Assembly: GCA_949361645.1 (NCBI GenBank)
Contig: OX442429.1
Coordinates: 5,751,167-5,815,166 of the forward strand
Direction of reading: 5' to 3'
DNA: 64,000 nt
Source: Spongilla lacustris
Lineage: Eukaryota > Porifera > Demospongiae > Spongillida > Spongillidae
In this document: positions 44,901 to 54,489 of the stretch, one piece after another
Layout: each line of letters starts with the position of its first letter
Numbering within the stretch: position 1 is the stretch's first letter
Notes under the pieces: model-generated
Told to the model about the DNA's origin: nothing
The model's database searches: none
Seen by the model: only the letters and a program-made list of their open reading frames with translations
Program-made: the position numbers and the translations under genes

Positions 44901-45732
44901 TATTGTTGTATATTGCATTATTTTGCACTATGGATTACTGACATACAAAATTTGGTTTGGGTAGCCATGCAAGAAAAATATCTTGGGTACTAAGTGTCCT
45001 AGGCATTCCCATCAAATTCATGCATGTTCTGTATATTAGAATAAACAAATATTTAAAAAATTTGACCTACTATGCATTGATTTTTTTTTGGTAGTAAATA
45101 TGAATTGAACTCATTCCAATATGCAAAATGCCAAATATTTGAGACTTTCCTTTTCTTAATAGCATTTCAAATTACCATTTGCACTTCATTGCCACCATTG
45201 GTCAAATTGTTTCCTGAAATCTCACAAAAATTGGCTTGCATGTAGGCATAATAATATAATTATAATTATATATGTAGGGTTAAAGTTAGAGTTAGGGTTA
45301 TGGTTATTGTACCCATGTGTATTATTGTTAATTCTATATCTATAAATAATATTATAATGTATATGTATATGCGGGATACAAAATTTCTTTGGGGTCTGAA
45401 TTGGTGGCTCCATAAAAGCATCAATCAGTAAATTGCATACCTTTATTATCCCTGTCTCTACTCTCTTGTTGCTTGTTGTCATCCCAACATATGACAAAAT
45501 TTGTGGCCTTATTTTTCAAACCTTGAATTTCTGAAAGTGGTGCATCATTGTTCTTTTTGATATTGTCCACCATAACATACACTTGCCCAGGCAATACATC
45601 TTTGCTGATCAGGGGCAATGCCTTTTCAATAATGTCAAAAACCTCTCCACTTTCATCAACTTGAATTCGAACTTTGTTGTCATCTGTAACTCCATTGACT
45701 CTTTTTTTAACCCATATTTTTATGGTAGCCAT
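32930..45732 (-). CDS. Unrecognised multi-exon gene: N-terminal domain plus Gly/Asn/Thr-rich 1-1 exons (partial)
   Basis: Four exons can be joined in phase on the minus strand: 45441-45732 (ATG at 45732), 43795-43947, 37424-37507 and 32930-33088. The donors are GTATGC, GTTGAG, GTGAGA and GTGAGA. Each junction falls after the first codon base and makes a Gly. Exon 1 encodes about 97 residues beginning MATIKIWVKKRV, with alternating hydrophobic residues suggesting a small beta-rich domain; I do not recognise it. The other exons (51, 28 and 53 codons) are low-complexity, for example GTGTSGNRTNNDVIGANM and GPGTFRNGTNNDTAGVNM, which are clearly related. Their symmetric phase allows duplication or skipping without frame loss. 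The 3' end was not found; further exons probably lie below 32930 or in unread introns. Splicing is inferred. Confidence 0.5.
33181..33549. other. Intronic sequence of the unrecognised gene with a duplicated block
   Basis: A block at about 33363-33443 (CATCTTTGGCAAATGCAGGA, then AGAATAGCCCATGCATTC) recurs at about 35944-36012. The copies lie on either side of the nested MITE complex, which points to segmental duplication within this intron. No coding exon is seen here. Confidence 0.55.
33658..34543. mobile_element. 886-bp TIR element with GGTTG target duplication
   Basis: The ends CAGGCCCGTAGGCTGG and CCAGCCTACGGGCCTG are perfect 16-base inverted repeats. GGTTG flanks both sides (33653-33657 and 34544-34548). 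The related uninterrupted MITE at 42988-43270 supports the empty-site structure around TTTGGT. The interior carries a poly-C run (33701-33719), a palindrome at about 33925-34060 and no transposase. A 5-bp duplication does not match common hAT or MULE rules, so the superfamily is open. Confidence 0.82.
34194..34320. mobile_element. 127-bp near-perfect palindromic MITE with 9-bp target duplication
   Basis: TAGTCTCGTACCCAGACCCA runs into a complete inverse ending TGGGTCTGGGTACGAGACTA, with only a few bases at the centre. CTGGGCTAT flanks both ends (34185-34193 and 34321-34329). Its terminus resembles that of the 445-bp element at 23381 (TAGCCTCGTCCCCAGGCCC) and of the small element at 58057, and all three have 9-bp duplications, so they form one MULE-like family. 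Confidence 0.93.
34736..37423. other. Intronic/intergenic sequence with isolated TIR-like ends
   Basis: At 34812 CAGGGGCGGATACAGGGG looks like a hAT-type terminus, followed by poly-C (34904-34928) and GCTCGTTGAAT, a motif shared with the 29447 element. At about 36390 AGCCCGTAGCCAG followed by poly-G resembles the terminus of the 33658 element. Partners for both are not seen. No gene is identified. Confidence 0.45.
37250..38230. repeat. Segmental duplication paired with 43640-44810
   Basis: Both segments share, in order, TAAGGCATTTGGA plus CAAAATGAAAT (one-base variation), the Gly/Asn-rich exon, AACAGCAGTACATG, TTGATGAGCTTCC and a block around CAAATACACATTC. The duplication therefore carried a complete exon with its flanks. 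Divergence is substantial, so it is old. Confidence 0.72.
38345..38905. other. GC-rich GGCCTG-repeat block and unassigned sequence
   Basis: At 38412-38510 the words GGCCTG, CAGGCC and GGCCGACCTGGCAGGTCGGC recur in both orientations, making a compact, self-complementary GC-rich island in AT-rich DNA. No protein-coding support is seen. Confidence 0.55.
38906..39795 (-). pseudogene. CSDE1/UNR-like cold-shock-domain pseudogene
   Basis: Reading leftward, about 290 codons resemble the start of CSDE1 (UNR). A first cold-shock domain (RETGTIDKLMPSFGFITC, then MFFHFSQC and GDEVEFEV) is followed by EERLMGKVHC, then GSIIYERNGECF, then a domain beginning QGVVKTLKESFGFIER. VEFVVQDRQDKEVTTQLKVL follows. 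No introns interrupt it. It has a one-base shift near 39540, a shift at a run of 15 C (39421-39435 on plus it is G), and an internal deletion removing about 20 residues of the domain core at about 39115. The UNR family binds RNA and controls translation. The intronless, broken, truncated state suggests a retrocopy, although no poly-A tail was seen. Confidence 0.72.
39796..40738. other. No gene seen
   Basis: AT-rich sequence within the long intron or intergenic space. Nothing recognisable on either strand. Confidence 0.4.
40739..41250 (+). pseudogene. P-element-like/unclassified transposase C-terminal relic
   Basis: Pieces read ALQWLQNVFPPYLDEWEA (about 40850), HAFVELVRCLLKQP (about 41008-41050) and a frame-shifted QRMRGGYCENPMYP (about 41100-41150). 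An FFDKQRMRGG-type motif near the end of a transposase resembles the GGxxxNP region of P-element/THAP-type transposases. Multiple stops make it non-functional. Confidence 0.4.
41362..41646 (-). pseudogene. C-terminal fragment of an unrecognised transposon-associated protein
   Basis: The open stretch contains IIESRVTIRGFSIAGAFVEQ followed by YKQIKKNHVQKS. A similar ending occurs in uncharacterised repeated proteins of basal metazoans as far as I recall. No domain can be named. Only the C-terminus is present. Confidence 0.35.
41836..42062 (-). pseudogene. hAT transposase C-terminal dimerisation fragment
   Basis: On the minus strand, SCEAERSISGI followed by a stop and RLKTYLRSAMKEDRLNGLAL then LIVHRSISI matches the pattern of the hAT C-terminal dimerisation region (AERSFSALRRLKTYLRSTM-like, then RLNGLALLHIHR-like). 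The in-frame stop shows decay. It could be the source family for the hAT-type MITE at 29447, but nothing links them directly. Confidence 0.65.
42545..43270. mobile_element. Second copy of the palindromic MITE, split by another fold-back element
   Basis: The arms at about 42988-43100 (GGAACAAGTAAATCAACAAC, then GCAAAAAGCAAGGAAACAAG) and 43175-43268 are inverse to each other around a 70-base loop. Sequence to the left (TGAACACTCCTGGCAAAG, 42551) belongs to the same outer element. It matches the inverse at about 34750-34775, where it is contiguous with the arm. This copy is therefore interrupted by the fold-back at about 42578-42988. Confidence 0.78.
42578..42988. mobile_element. Fold-back element with about 190-bp arms
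   Basis: The left arm contains GTCCAGCCTGGATTTTTAAG and the right arm CTTAAAAATCCAGGCTGGAC-like sequence. Sub-repeats CATCCTGGGATTGAACGTCC and similar recur inside each arm. Ends are GCACAGG and CCTGTGC. A related copy lies at about 48945-49145. No coding capacity is seen. Any target duplication is two bases or less. Confidence 0.8.
43640..44810. repeat. Segmental duplication paired with 37250-38230
   Basis: This is the partner of the segment at 37250-38230, including the Gly/Asn-rich exon at 43795-43947. AGAATACCCAAACAGCAGTA here corresponds to AGAATACACAAACAGCAGTA there. Confidence 0.72.
44811..45440. other. Intron of the unrecognised gene
   Basis: AT-rich sequence between the first and second recognised exons, with a TAGGGTTA-like run at about 45275-45300. 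No exon is seen. Confidence 0.45.
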
Positions 45733-48224
45733 TTTGCCTATATTATGAATGAAACAGGTGTACAGGGTGATCCGAAGGTTTATACAGTTATAATTGAACA
45801 CATATTTAGATCACCATTGTATGTCTGCACATACATGACAATGCATATAGGCACAGTGCTTCTCAAATATGTTAAAAATGCACCCCAAAATATCACAGTG
45901 TTTGGTTGCAATCATTGTTTATACACAGTAACTACATGCAATATCAATGCATCCATTACTAAAATACTATGTCACAATGGACAAATCATCAGCACTATAA
46001 CTATTAATTTCAACTGATAGAGTATCAAATTTTTTGCATGCTACAGTATGGGTATCTTCCATGGTCCGTTGTGTATTAGCAACCAAGCGCCACTTCAATT
46101 AATCATTGCACCAGAAAAAATGATGAGCAGAGAGCAGGTTATGGAAAACGGGGCTAATCAACACTAATTAACGTGCCCAATCCTCGAACGAATCCTTACA
46201 AGCGGTTCGAATACTTAGATTTTTTTTTACAACAGACACATAATATGCTAGGCACCCAGGATGGAGGAAGTGCGACCCTTGATATTCTCTCACTCAGCAG
46301 GTTCAATGATTGTACCAAGCCACCAGTGAAATGGGACAAGGGGAAGGAGACACAGAGTGATTTCACTACTGTATGATCTGAAGCTTGATCATGGCCATAG
46401 TCAGGAGCTTTAAAAGGTTGTACAGATATTACCTCTGGAACAGGCAAGGACAAGGCTAGGCCTTCTGTAACAGGCACATATATTTAAGCGCGAGGAATTG
46501 CCACGACCAAACTCCCCCTAAGGGCCTTTTCTCCGCGTTCTTAATTTTCTTCCGCCCAACACATTTGAAGAAATTTACAGTACGATTTGGACGTGGTTTA
46601 CCTTTAAAAACACGTGTTGGGCACACAACCAACATAGCTGCACCAAAATATATGTTAAAACTGACCAGACCATCGTAACAAAAAGCCGTGGCAGTAAGGT
46701 TACCCAAAACATCACAGCGAGGTTTCTGAAGATGCTATACGCAAACAACATGGCGATGGGCACATACTAGACTATGAGCAGTAAACACACAAATAATGAC
46801 GTGGACAGTTTTTCTAGATCGACGATTTTCCCCCAAAAGTTACAAAAAATGGCCAATTTTAATGGCGCAAAATCTAATCTATAAGTATTCAATGAATCTC
46901 TAGTGGATCGTCTATCGACTACTTTATTTAAACTTGAGAAGGCATGTTTCATTACCTTGTAACATTCAAGACTTCAATTCAAACCTACATTTCCGCCCCC
47001 TTTCTTGGTCAACGGAGATGCGATTCACGCGTGCAAGGATGGGCGCGCTAAAATTGCTAAAGTCTATGGTGCACGTGATTCGTTTCCAATCCCTCTATAT
47101 ATGATCTCTGCCGACCCCATGCAGCGGCAATGTTTTCTGCTGCATTGCTTAGCATATACATGTATGATAGTAACGCAGTATAGAATTCATTACCGCTGAA
47201 TGGGGGCTACTACTATCTTCATGTTGTAGTAGGAATAAAGTTTTTAAAGGAAGTTCATAAAAATCACGATTGGTTATGAATATTTTTTACTGCACAAGTA
47301 AACGGCAGGGCTATACGTATAAAAATTGATGCATTTCTGTTGGAATTTTCCCAATCGTGCAGCTTTTGTTTACGCAAGTAGTTCCGCGCCTAATAGAATC
47401 AGAATTATGGATTGCATGAAGACAACTAAAATGACAAAATCGAGATCTGCATGTTATTTACTATACATGCTCTCGGCACAAAATGGTGCCCTTATTCGCA
47501 GCTCAAGAGTTGCCTTGGAAGTTGAAGCAAGTGCAGTTGAATGCAGTAACTGTGCCCTAGGTCAGAAGCTGAGGGAATTAGAGACTTTAGGCATTCAAGA
47601 AAACGAGTCCTCTGTCTATGACCTGTTCATCATGCAATTTTGAAAAGGTAGATGCAGCGTTCTTCTTTCTTTTAAAGGAATTATCGATGCTGAATTTCGT
47701 TTTAACCTACGGCCCTATAGCAGCGATGACAATTTCTGTGATACAAGCATGTGATTGCAGACTGCCTGTTTGGAATTACATGCTCTTGTCACAGAAAGTG
47801 ATAGGCTACATCGCCAGCCCAGGATAATTATAGTATTGTACGGATTCTGTTGTGGTCGATTGTTATATCGCTCTATAATGAAGTGCGTCTCTACCGGGTG
47901 GTATATTTTGGTATACAGCTACCTGGACTTTCGCGCATCCAGGCTGAAAGTGACAAGAATAGAATCCACACTCATGGGCATGCTTATTAATATACCACGA
48001 AGCTTTGATATAAACGCAGTTTGCTCTAAAATGTTACGCAAATCGATCGTAACGAATTGCATGAGCGGTTGTAGTGATCTTTCGAGTACCGTGAGCTCCA
48101 GAACGATCAGCATCGCAGGTTTTTGATATTAATCGAGTAGCAGACACTATAGGGGACTAAAATGCCCTGCATTTTTGGAAGCGATGTGTAGTTTCTGCAA
48201 TACGTGAGCGAACGTGACGGTGTC
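45733..48224. other. Upstream of the unrecognised gene; no firm gene
   Basis: GTACAGGGTGATCCGAAGG at about 45759 resembles a Tc1/mariner terminus but has no partner. An open stretch at 47326-47643 (105 codons) lacks any motif I recognise. The promoter of the unrecognised minus-strand gene should lie near 45740-45900. Confidence 0.4.
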
Positions 48225-49330
48225 GTAGTGCACAATGTCCCCCCTAAAATTTGTCCCCCCGGACGTTTTGCACTAGTGCACAATGTCCCCCCGGACATTC
48301 TGCACTAGTATACAATGTCCCCCCGGACAATCTACACTAGGGCAAACTGTCCCCCTCCAGGGTAAAATGTCCCCCCTCAAAACATTTTATTTCATCTATG
48401 ACAAGGCTGGGAAACGTTTACGGCAGTACACGGGATCGTGACTGTGTTGACGCCATTACTCAGTAGCTCCTAACCGTCACCAAAGCTGCACTGCATGTCG
48501 TTCCGCCGCTTGAAATGCTCATTGTAACCAATACTGACACACATACACGAACATTTAGAATTTTAGTATTAAATTCCTTAACGAATACACAGCTCGATCT
48601 TATCCTTTCCGTGCTTATCCGTGTGTGCTTTTCGTCAAAGCACACACATATATACACGAACACATTCATTATTAAAAATTTCTTAAGGAGTGGTGATTGA
48701 TATACTTCATGGCTGAAATCTCATCAGTACGAGAGATTGAAATATATTGAGATCAATAGGATCATAGCCTGAAAAGTAATGTCACATAAACAAACCGCCT
48801 GACATATCTCAGGAAAGGCTTATCTCAGGAAAGGCTATTCTCATCGTCAGTTCATCTGTTATGTGATAGTACAACAGATCAGTCGGGTACCCATGCAGAC
48901 TAAAGCCCATCGTACATAGCGTAAAACCATGCATCCTGCGTCCAGGGTGGGAATAGTGTAAAAACCTTACTTGGAGGGGTTTTGTCGAATGTTGATGTAT
49001 GAATTGAATTATTGCTGCAACATTCGACAGAACTAGGGTAGAACCACATGTATTCCCATCCTGGACGCACAATCCGGCCGCGGGCAGGATGGTATTTACG
49101 CTATATAAGGACGGGTCTTTGTTAAAAACCAGCCTGTTGGACGTTTATATAACTGCCTTTGTTATCCTATAGGTAGGACATTGCGCCCTAATGTGGAGTG
49201 TCCGGGGGGGGGGGGGGGGGGACATTTTACCCTAGTGGGGGACAGTTTGCCCTAGTGCAGAATGTCCGGGGGGACATTGTGCCCTAGTGCAGAATGTCCG
49301 GGGGGACATTCTGCACGGGGGGACAATCCG
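48225..49330. mobile_element. 1.1-kb element with inverted arrays of a poly-G/C-cored repeat
   Basis: The left end carries tandem units like GCACAATGTCCCCCCGGACA (48230-48375). The right end carries the inverse, GAATGTCCGGGGGGACATTG (about 49195-49330). Each unit is itself palindromic around CCCCCCGG/CCGGGGGG. A poly-G expansion lies at 49204-49220. The fold-back element at about 48945-49145, related to 42578, sits inside. No coding sequence is seen. Borders are approximate. Confidence 0.65.
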
Positions 49331-49860
49331 CCCTCCCACAACGGTTTACCTTTCCCCAATTCAAGTGGGTACGACATATCGACTCGTAACTTCCCAACGG
49401 AAGGTCCAATCGAAGTCACTTTTCTTTCCACACATTGTGAAGACATGTGGGTACAATCCAAAAATCTTTATTTATACTTAAAACGCATGCGTGATTTTAG
49501 AAAAAAAAAAAAATCTGTTCAAAACTTAATACCCGGCTCGTGTATGTGCGGAGCAATCAGTTTTCTATAGGGGCAGGCTCTCAATTGTACACATTATACC
49601 CATGAAACAAACGTACCTATATAGCTCTGTGCTCTGCTCCTTTGTTTCGCTTCTTTCAGTGGTATGTTATTCTCCTTTGCTTTCTACAGTACACAGTAAT
49701 TAGTGGCCATTGCTTAAATACACACTTCCGCATATTAAATTATTCATGCATTATGATCAAAGCCTATTAAGGTCTTGTCTATATGTCCGTTTATTTGACC
49801 ACCCAAGCATCGCGGGAAGACATCAGTTTTATCCTAGGCGTCCGGGGAAACATTTCAGCA
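49331..49860. other. No gene seen
   Basis: Sequence left of the CCDC134 partial copy with no recognised feature apart from a short A run at 49500. Confidence 0.4.
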
Positions 49861-51087
49861 CTAGTCTCGTGCCCAGACGTACACGATTTTATGGTACGGT
49901 TAAATCGGGTTCATTTACTTTACTCGGTTTCCAAACAATGAAGTGAAAAAAAATGTAGGCAGTTGTGGTAGTAGAGATGTCGTAATTATTTTTGAAGGAC
50001 GGGGGGGGATGGGGTAGTGCAAAACATATGTACAATATTATAGTACAGTTATGTGTATGTAACCTTGCCTTACAGTAAGGTCAGTATTCCTCTTCCAGCT
50101 GATGAATTGTTCCATGACGATACTGACGAACATTAACCACACCCCTTCCTCTCCGTTTCCTACTGATAAGGACCTGCAAGATGTAGATTTTGGTGTGGGT
50201 GTGGTCGCAACATATAAACATTAGAGGTGTCTTTAGAATGATACTACAAGTGAGTGAAAAAATGATGCATACATACAATATTGTTAACTAGGTAATGTAA
50301 TATTGAGCCTATTGGAATTGTAACTAATGATCAACCATTTCTAATTCCAGCTCTTGGACATGTGTATGAGAATGTTATCTTGTTTGGAAATGTGCTACTT
50401 CAACTGCCTGACATCACCAAAAAAGGTACACATGTATGTGTGAGTGTAGTGGTCTGGGGATGAGACGAGTGCAACAGTCGAGGGAGTGTGATGGACATGA
50501 GTGTAAGCTGTGATGGAAGGGAATGTTTAGCAGAGAATGCAAAGGAACAATTAAGTGTAGCACCCAATCAAGTTAAACTCTTGCTATAAAATTTAAAATA
50601 AGCTCCTACTCCGGAGTATGTCTCCAGATAGAATGATTCTTAATTTGTCAAAAGGGAGTGTGATAAGTTACACAATGCACATGTACTTGAGATGGGACAT
50701 GCAGAGGTAGATCCGGGGGGTGGGAGGCGACACAGGCCCACAGTTGCTCAGGACAATGCGTTAAAATATTCAACAGAATATGAATGGTGCATACTAGTGC
50801 AATTATAACCACCTGAGACACAGGACAGTGCTGTGATTAGTCAACAGTGACATTTCCTAGCAGTTATCAGGACTGGGCATCACTCACCACCAACTAATGT
50901 TGTAATAATACATCTTTGAATTGTACACATACTCCTGGCCAGTGCCTCAATAGTTTGGGAATAGTACATCTAGGATATGGCGTGGGGGGGGGGGGGGGGG
51001 GGGAAATCATACAATTTTCACCATACCGGAATTATTGGGTGATAATTGTACCCGTATATGGTGATAATTGTAGTGAATATGTTTTTT

Positions 51088-51163
<76 letters not shown>

Positions 51164-51720
51164 ACACACACACACACATGCCTCTTTCCTATGCCATTGG
51201 ATGAATACATATATGTTGCATTGTTATTTATATTAATGGGACCTTAAGTGCAGTTTTGGAGTAAACTGCAAAAAGTGTTAAGCTGGGGAACTAACAGCAT
51301 ATCCCCATCCCCCTAGGTGGGAGGGACACCCTCCCTGAGACATACAAGGTGCATTGAGAACATACAAAGAACAGAGGACATTGAGAACATACAAAGACAT
51401 ACATACATCAGCTCACACGTCTACCATACATGTAATAATTTTGTTTGAGCACTAAACTCACACTTTAATATGTATTTCATGCCCATGCAAAGCTCTATTA
51501 ATAATGTGTTTGTATGAAAATGTTCTGCAATGATAACCTATGTACTCAAGGTATACTATTTCTCAACCTTTCTTCACTAGATGGCCCAGGAGTTAGGTCT
51601 TATTCCTGAAGAGCCTGGCTACACCAATCCCTTCAGAATACAGCCAACACTGACAAAAGTGAGCCCATCTTTATTCTTATTAAGCAGTTGTATTTGTTTA
51701 ATAGCAACGGGACACTAGGT
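49861..51720 (+). pseudogene. Partial duplicated copy of CCDC134 (exons 3, 4 and 6 only)
   Basis: Sequence equivalent to introns and exons of the gene at 58885-61931 recurs here in the same orientation. Exon 3 is at 50099-50183, exon 4 at 50351-50425 and exon 6 at 51581-51658. Exons 1, 2, 5 and 7 are absent. The exon 3 donor is changed from GTTAGT to TAGATT, and exon 4 has gained one base in an A run before its donor, so it cannot encode a product. Exon 6 remains open (MAQELGLIPEEPGYTNPFRI). Where exon 5 should lie there is unrelated DNA with a (CA)n tract. A gypsy remnant begins just after the homology ends. The 23-bp repeat array of the complete gene is absent here. Confidence 0.88.
51089..51178. 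repeat. (CA)n microsatellite
   Basis: About 45 CA units with a single CATA interruption near the right end. Confidence 0.97.
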
Positions 51721-51937
51721 ATATTGCAGCACCTTATTAATGAATAGAATGCAAGTTTATGTTGCCACAATTACAAAGCAATTCTGAAAATAATGGTGAT
51801 TTAGTGTGATAGTGGCAATCTATTTGTAATTTGTCATATGAAGTTTGTTGGTAATTTCATTCAGGATCTATTCAAGAAATACATTATTGACTATAGCTTA
51901 ACAAGGGAAGGAGGAGGAGGAGGAATAGAGGAAGGGA

Positions 51938-52545
51938 TATGTCCCATTGCACTGATCTGTGTCATCTGTCTTATCTCATCAAAATGTAATGGTTCGGAAT
52001 CTACTCAACGGTCCTAAGTGGGTTTCAGGAGTGATTTCAGAACGGAGAGGACCACTAACCTACCTGGTGGAGGTAGGACCCAACCAGTATTGGCGGCGAC
52101 ATGTTCACCACATAAGGGATAAGGGGGATTCTACCTTACGAGAGGGCACTGAGGAAGGGAAAAGCTTTGGAATACCTGATGGACCAATTCAGGCAGACTC
52201 AGCAATGGATATTCCAGAGCAAGATACAAATGAACCCCATATGAATGACCAGTATCCTGGAAGAGTGGCTGAACATCCAGCAGTGGAGAACACCGAGTTA
52301 CCTGAACCAGTGGCTGAGCCTCCTGTAGTAAATGAACATCTACCTGCACCTGAAACTGGGATTCATCGATACCCTCAACGTCAACGTAGACCACCAGACC
52401 GCTATTGATGAACTGTAATCAGACATTTTAGTGTGAGGGAGTGTAGTATAGTTGTGTATATTCCTATTTAGTGCCTGCGCGCATGCGCAGTGTGCCACTA
52501 GTATTGTGCAGTTCCTTAGGCCAGAGTTGTACGTTTATGTGCTCC
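51938..52545 (+). mobile_element. Ty3/gypsy-type 3' remnant (C-terminal tail)
   Basis: The reading frame to the stop at 52408 contains VMVRNLLNGPKWVSGVISER followed by GPLTYLVEV and ends in a basic YPQRQRRPPDRY tail. This is the usual ending of Ty3/gypsy pol polyproteins after the integrase core. GAGGGAGTGTAGTATAG after the stop may mark a purine tract and LTR start. Nothing upstream of the tail is preserved. Confidence 0.65.
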
Positions 52546-52654
52546 TGAACTTACTATATTATAATTTGCATATAGAATGTACCACTTTCAGCATTTAATT
52601 CTAACTTACCTTCTTCAGGATCTGATGGTCATACGGGATTACTCCTGACTCACA

Positions 52655-52985
52655 TGTCATACCATGCCCCACTGGAAAAATATGCTAAGGGTTTTGTATC
52701 TGCTAGATAGATTCGGAGTAAGCGACAAGTTTTACCAAGAACTTTCCATGCTTTTCTCAGAGCTTCCAAGGTGTAATGCCGTTAAAAAAAAAGCACGCAC
52801 CGAACTCAATGATACCATGGAGCTCATTTGCATCGAGGGCACCTATCAACCATTTGAAAGTACTTTGTGCAAACACTTGGCAATATTAGTAAACATTGCA
52901 AACAATGAATACACAATTTATTATAACATACATAACAAAACAAGTATAACATTCAAAGAAAGACACAAAAAAGAATGCTAAAAAA
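52655..52985 (+). pseudogene. Short fragment of an unrecognised transposon-type protein
   Basis: VLYLLDRFGVSDKFYQEL followed by SELPRCNAVKKKARTELND reads like the N-terminal half of an uncharacterised protein repeated in invertebrate genomes. I cannot name it; only about 60 residues look conserved. Confidence 0.35.
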
Positions 52986-52999
52986 TGCTAAAGCCTATT

Positions 53000-54485
53000 G
53001 CATAATTGTAGGAAGAGATGCCCCATCGTCAAAGCCTAGTCCACTCCTACACTTTACCCTAGATCCTCTTAGACACAAGCCTGATGCTCGAACCAGGGCA
53101 AATAAAAAGTCGAGCTCTGACAAATGCACACGTTTCTGCATATGATTTTTCCCATTTTGCTGCTATGCTGGTAGCTATGTCCTTCAAAAAATGTTCTGCC
53201 TCTCTGTGGAGAAGCCCATCAACGGATGTTACAAAAGGAGCAAATGTACCTCACCTATCTTCCACTACCTTTTTATATAGCTTATTCTTTTCTAGAGCCC
53301 CTGAGTCCAAAATTGATTCTGGTGTTCGATGCAGGTGTGATGGTGGGTCTGTATCAATGCCTTTTATTTCAAACAACGCTTCCACCTGGGGAATCCAAAC
53401 ACCTTGAATGCCTAGATCAGCCCTCAATCCTGGACCATCTGCTTTGGAGTCAGCCTCTTTGACTATTGGTTCACGTACAACCTGACTCCCCATACTTGAG
53501 CAGCCATATCCCCAAGACAGTCCCAAACTTCGTTATGTCGTTGGATGACAAGACCACCTGTCTTACAGTCTAATGAATGTTACATCCATCACACTTGATA
53601 GGTATACAGGAAGGTTGCCGTTGATATCGAATTACCAAACCATCCCTAAACTGAGAGGGTGCTCGGTCAAAGTGACAACTCTCTAATGGGACCACATTCA
53701 GCCATGCTGAAGTCTTACCTTTTATTGCCCTTCGTATTGATCTCTGTCGCTCATGTGTGAATGGACTCCAAGCTGGACTGGCGTAAATTCTCTTGAACTT
53801 TACAGTGCATCTGTCTGGCTTTATTGAGTGCATCCAGATGACTAATGTATCCTTACCTATTAAGGCATTGGCAACAACAACTGTGCCTTGTTTAGATGTT
53901 TTGAAGATCTCTGTTGGCATAGATGTACTCCTAGATCTGCTAGGTGTGTTGACAGCGCAAACAGCTGCAGTTCAGCATCAGATAGGCTTCCATCAAACAA
54001 GGCAGGCAAAAAAAACTCTTGATTGTGTCTTGTAGTGCTATGAATTCATCACTGCAATCTGGTACTACCCTTTGTATGAAGCCCTGTGTTGCACACACTT
54101 CACCCAGCCATCCACCTTCCCATGGATATATGACTTTTGACTGTCCTTATCCCCAATCACCCCACCGAGGAAGCGATGGCCTGATACAACAATCACACCA
54201 TGATCTTTAAAGAGCCTTTTGCTTCTTCTTCATATTGTTTAGCTACAACCAAAAAACTCTTAGTGGGTTCAGCAAAGTAGCCATATGCAGGACCGAGCTG
54301 AAGAAGATGATTAAGCCATGAGTGAATGTGGGACAGCTTCCCAGCACAGGCCGAGTCATCAGCATATCAACACTAGAAATACTTTTTATTGCATCTGATT
54401 GACTCTATCAGTGGCATAAATGCAATGGAATACATCAACATTGACATTGGATCACCTTGCGTAACTCCTCTCTGCTATACAGGAA
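53000..54485 (-). mobile_element. Second reverse-transcriptase element type (YADD), degenerate
   Basis: Reading leftward, GVTQGDPMSMLMYSIAFMPL is followed about 25 codons later by YADDSACAG and then GPAYGYFAEPTKSFLVV. These are RT motifs B, C and D. Further on, 53570-53920 gives KGKTSAWLNVVPLE and 53251-53526 gives GLRADLGIQGVWIPQVEALF followed by DTDPPSHLH, then LCLRGSRVKCRSGLG at about 53050. The family differs from the left-edge RLE elements (YMDD, different C-terminus). Several frameshifts and stops are present. Confidence 0.65.
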
Positions 54486-54489
54486 TTCA

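Noticed and set aside
45759..45800. Possible Tc1/mariner terminus GTACAGGGTGATCCGAAGG
   Set aside because: No inverted partner was found within a few kilobases, so an element cannot be defined.
47326..47643. 105-codon ORF on plus
   Set aside because: No family motif, splice structure or neighbour supports it; open length alone is not enough in this AT-rich DNA.
48225..49330. CRISPR-like appearance of regularly spaced repeats
   Set aside because: The units are adjacent and palindromic with no unique spacers of constant length, occur inverted at the other end, and the genome is eukaryotic.
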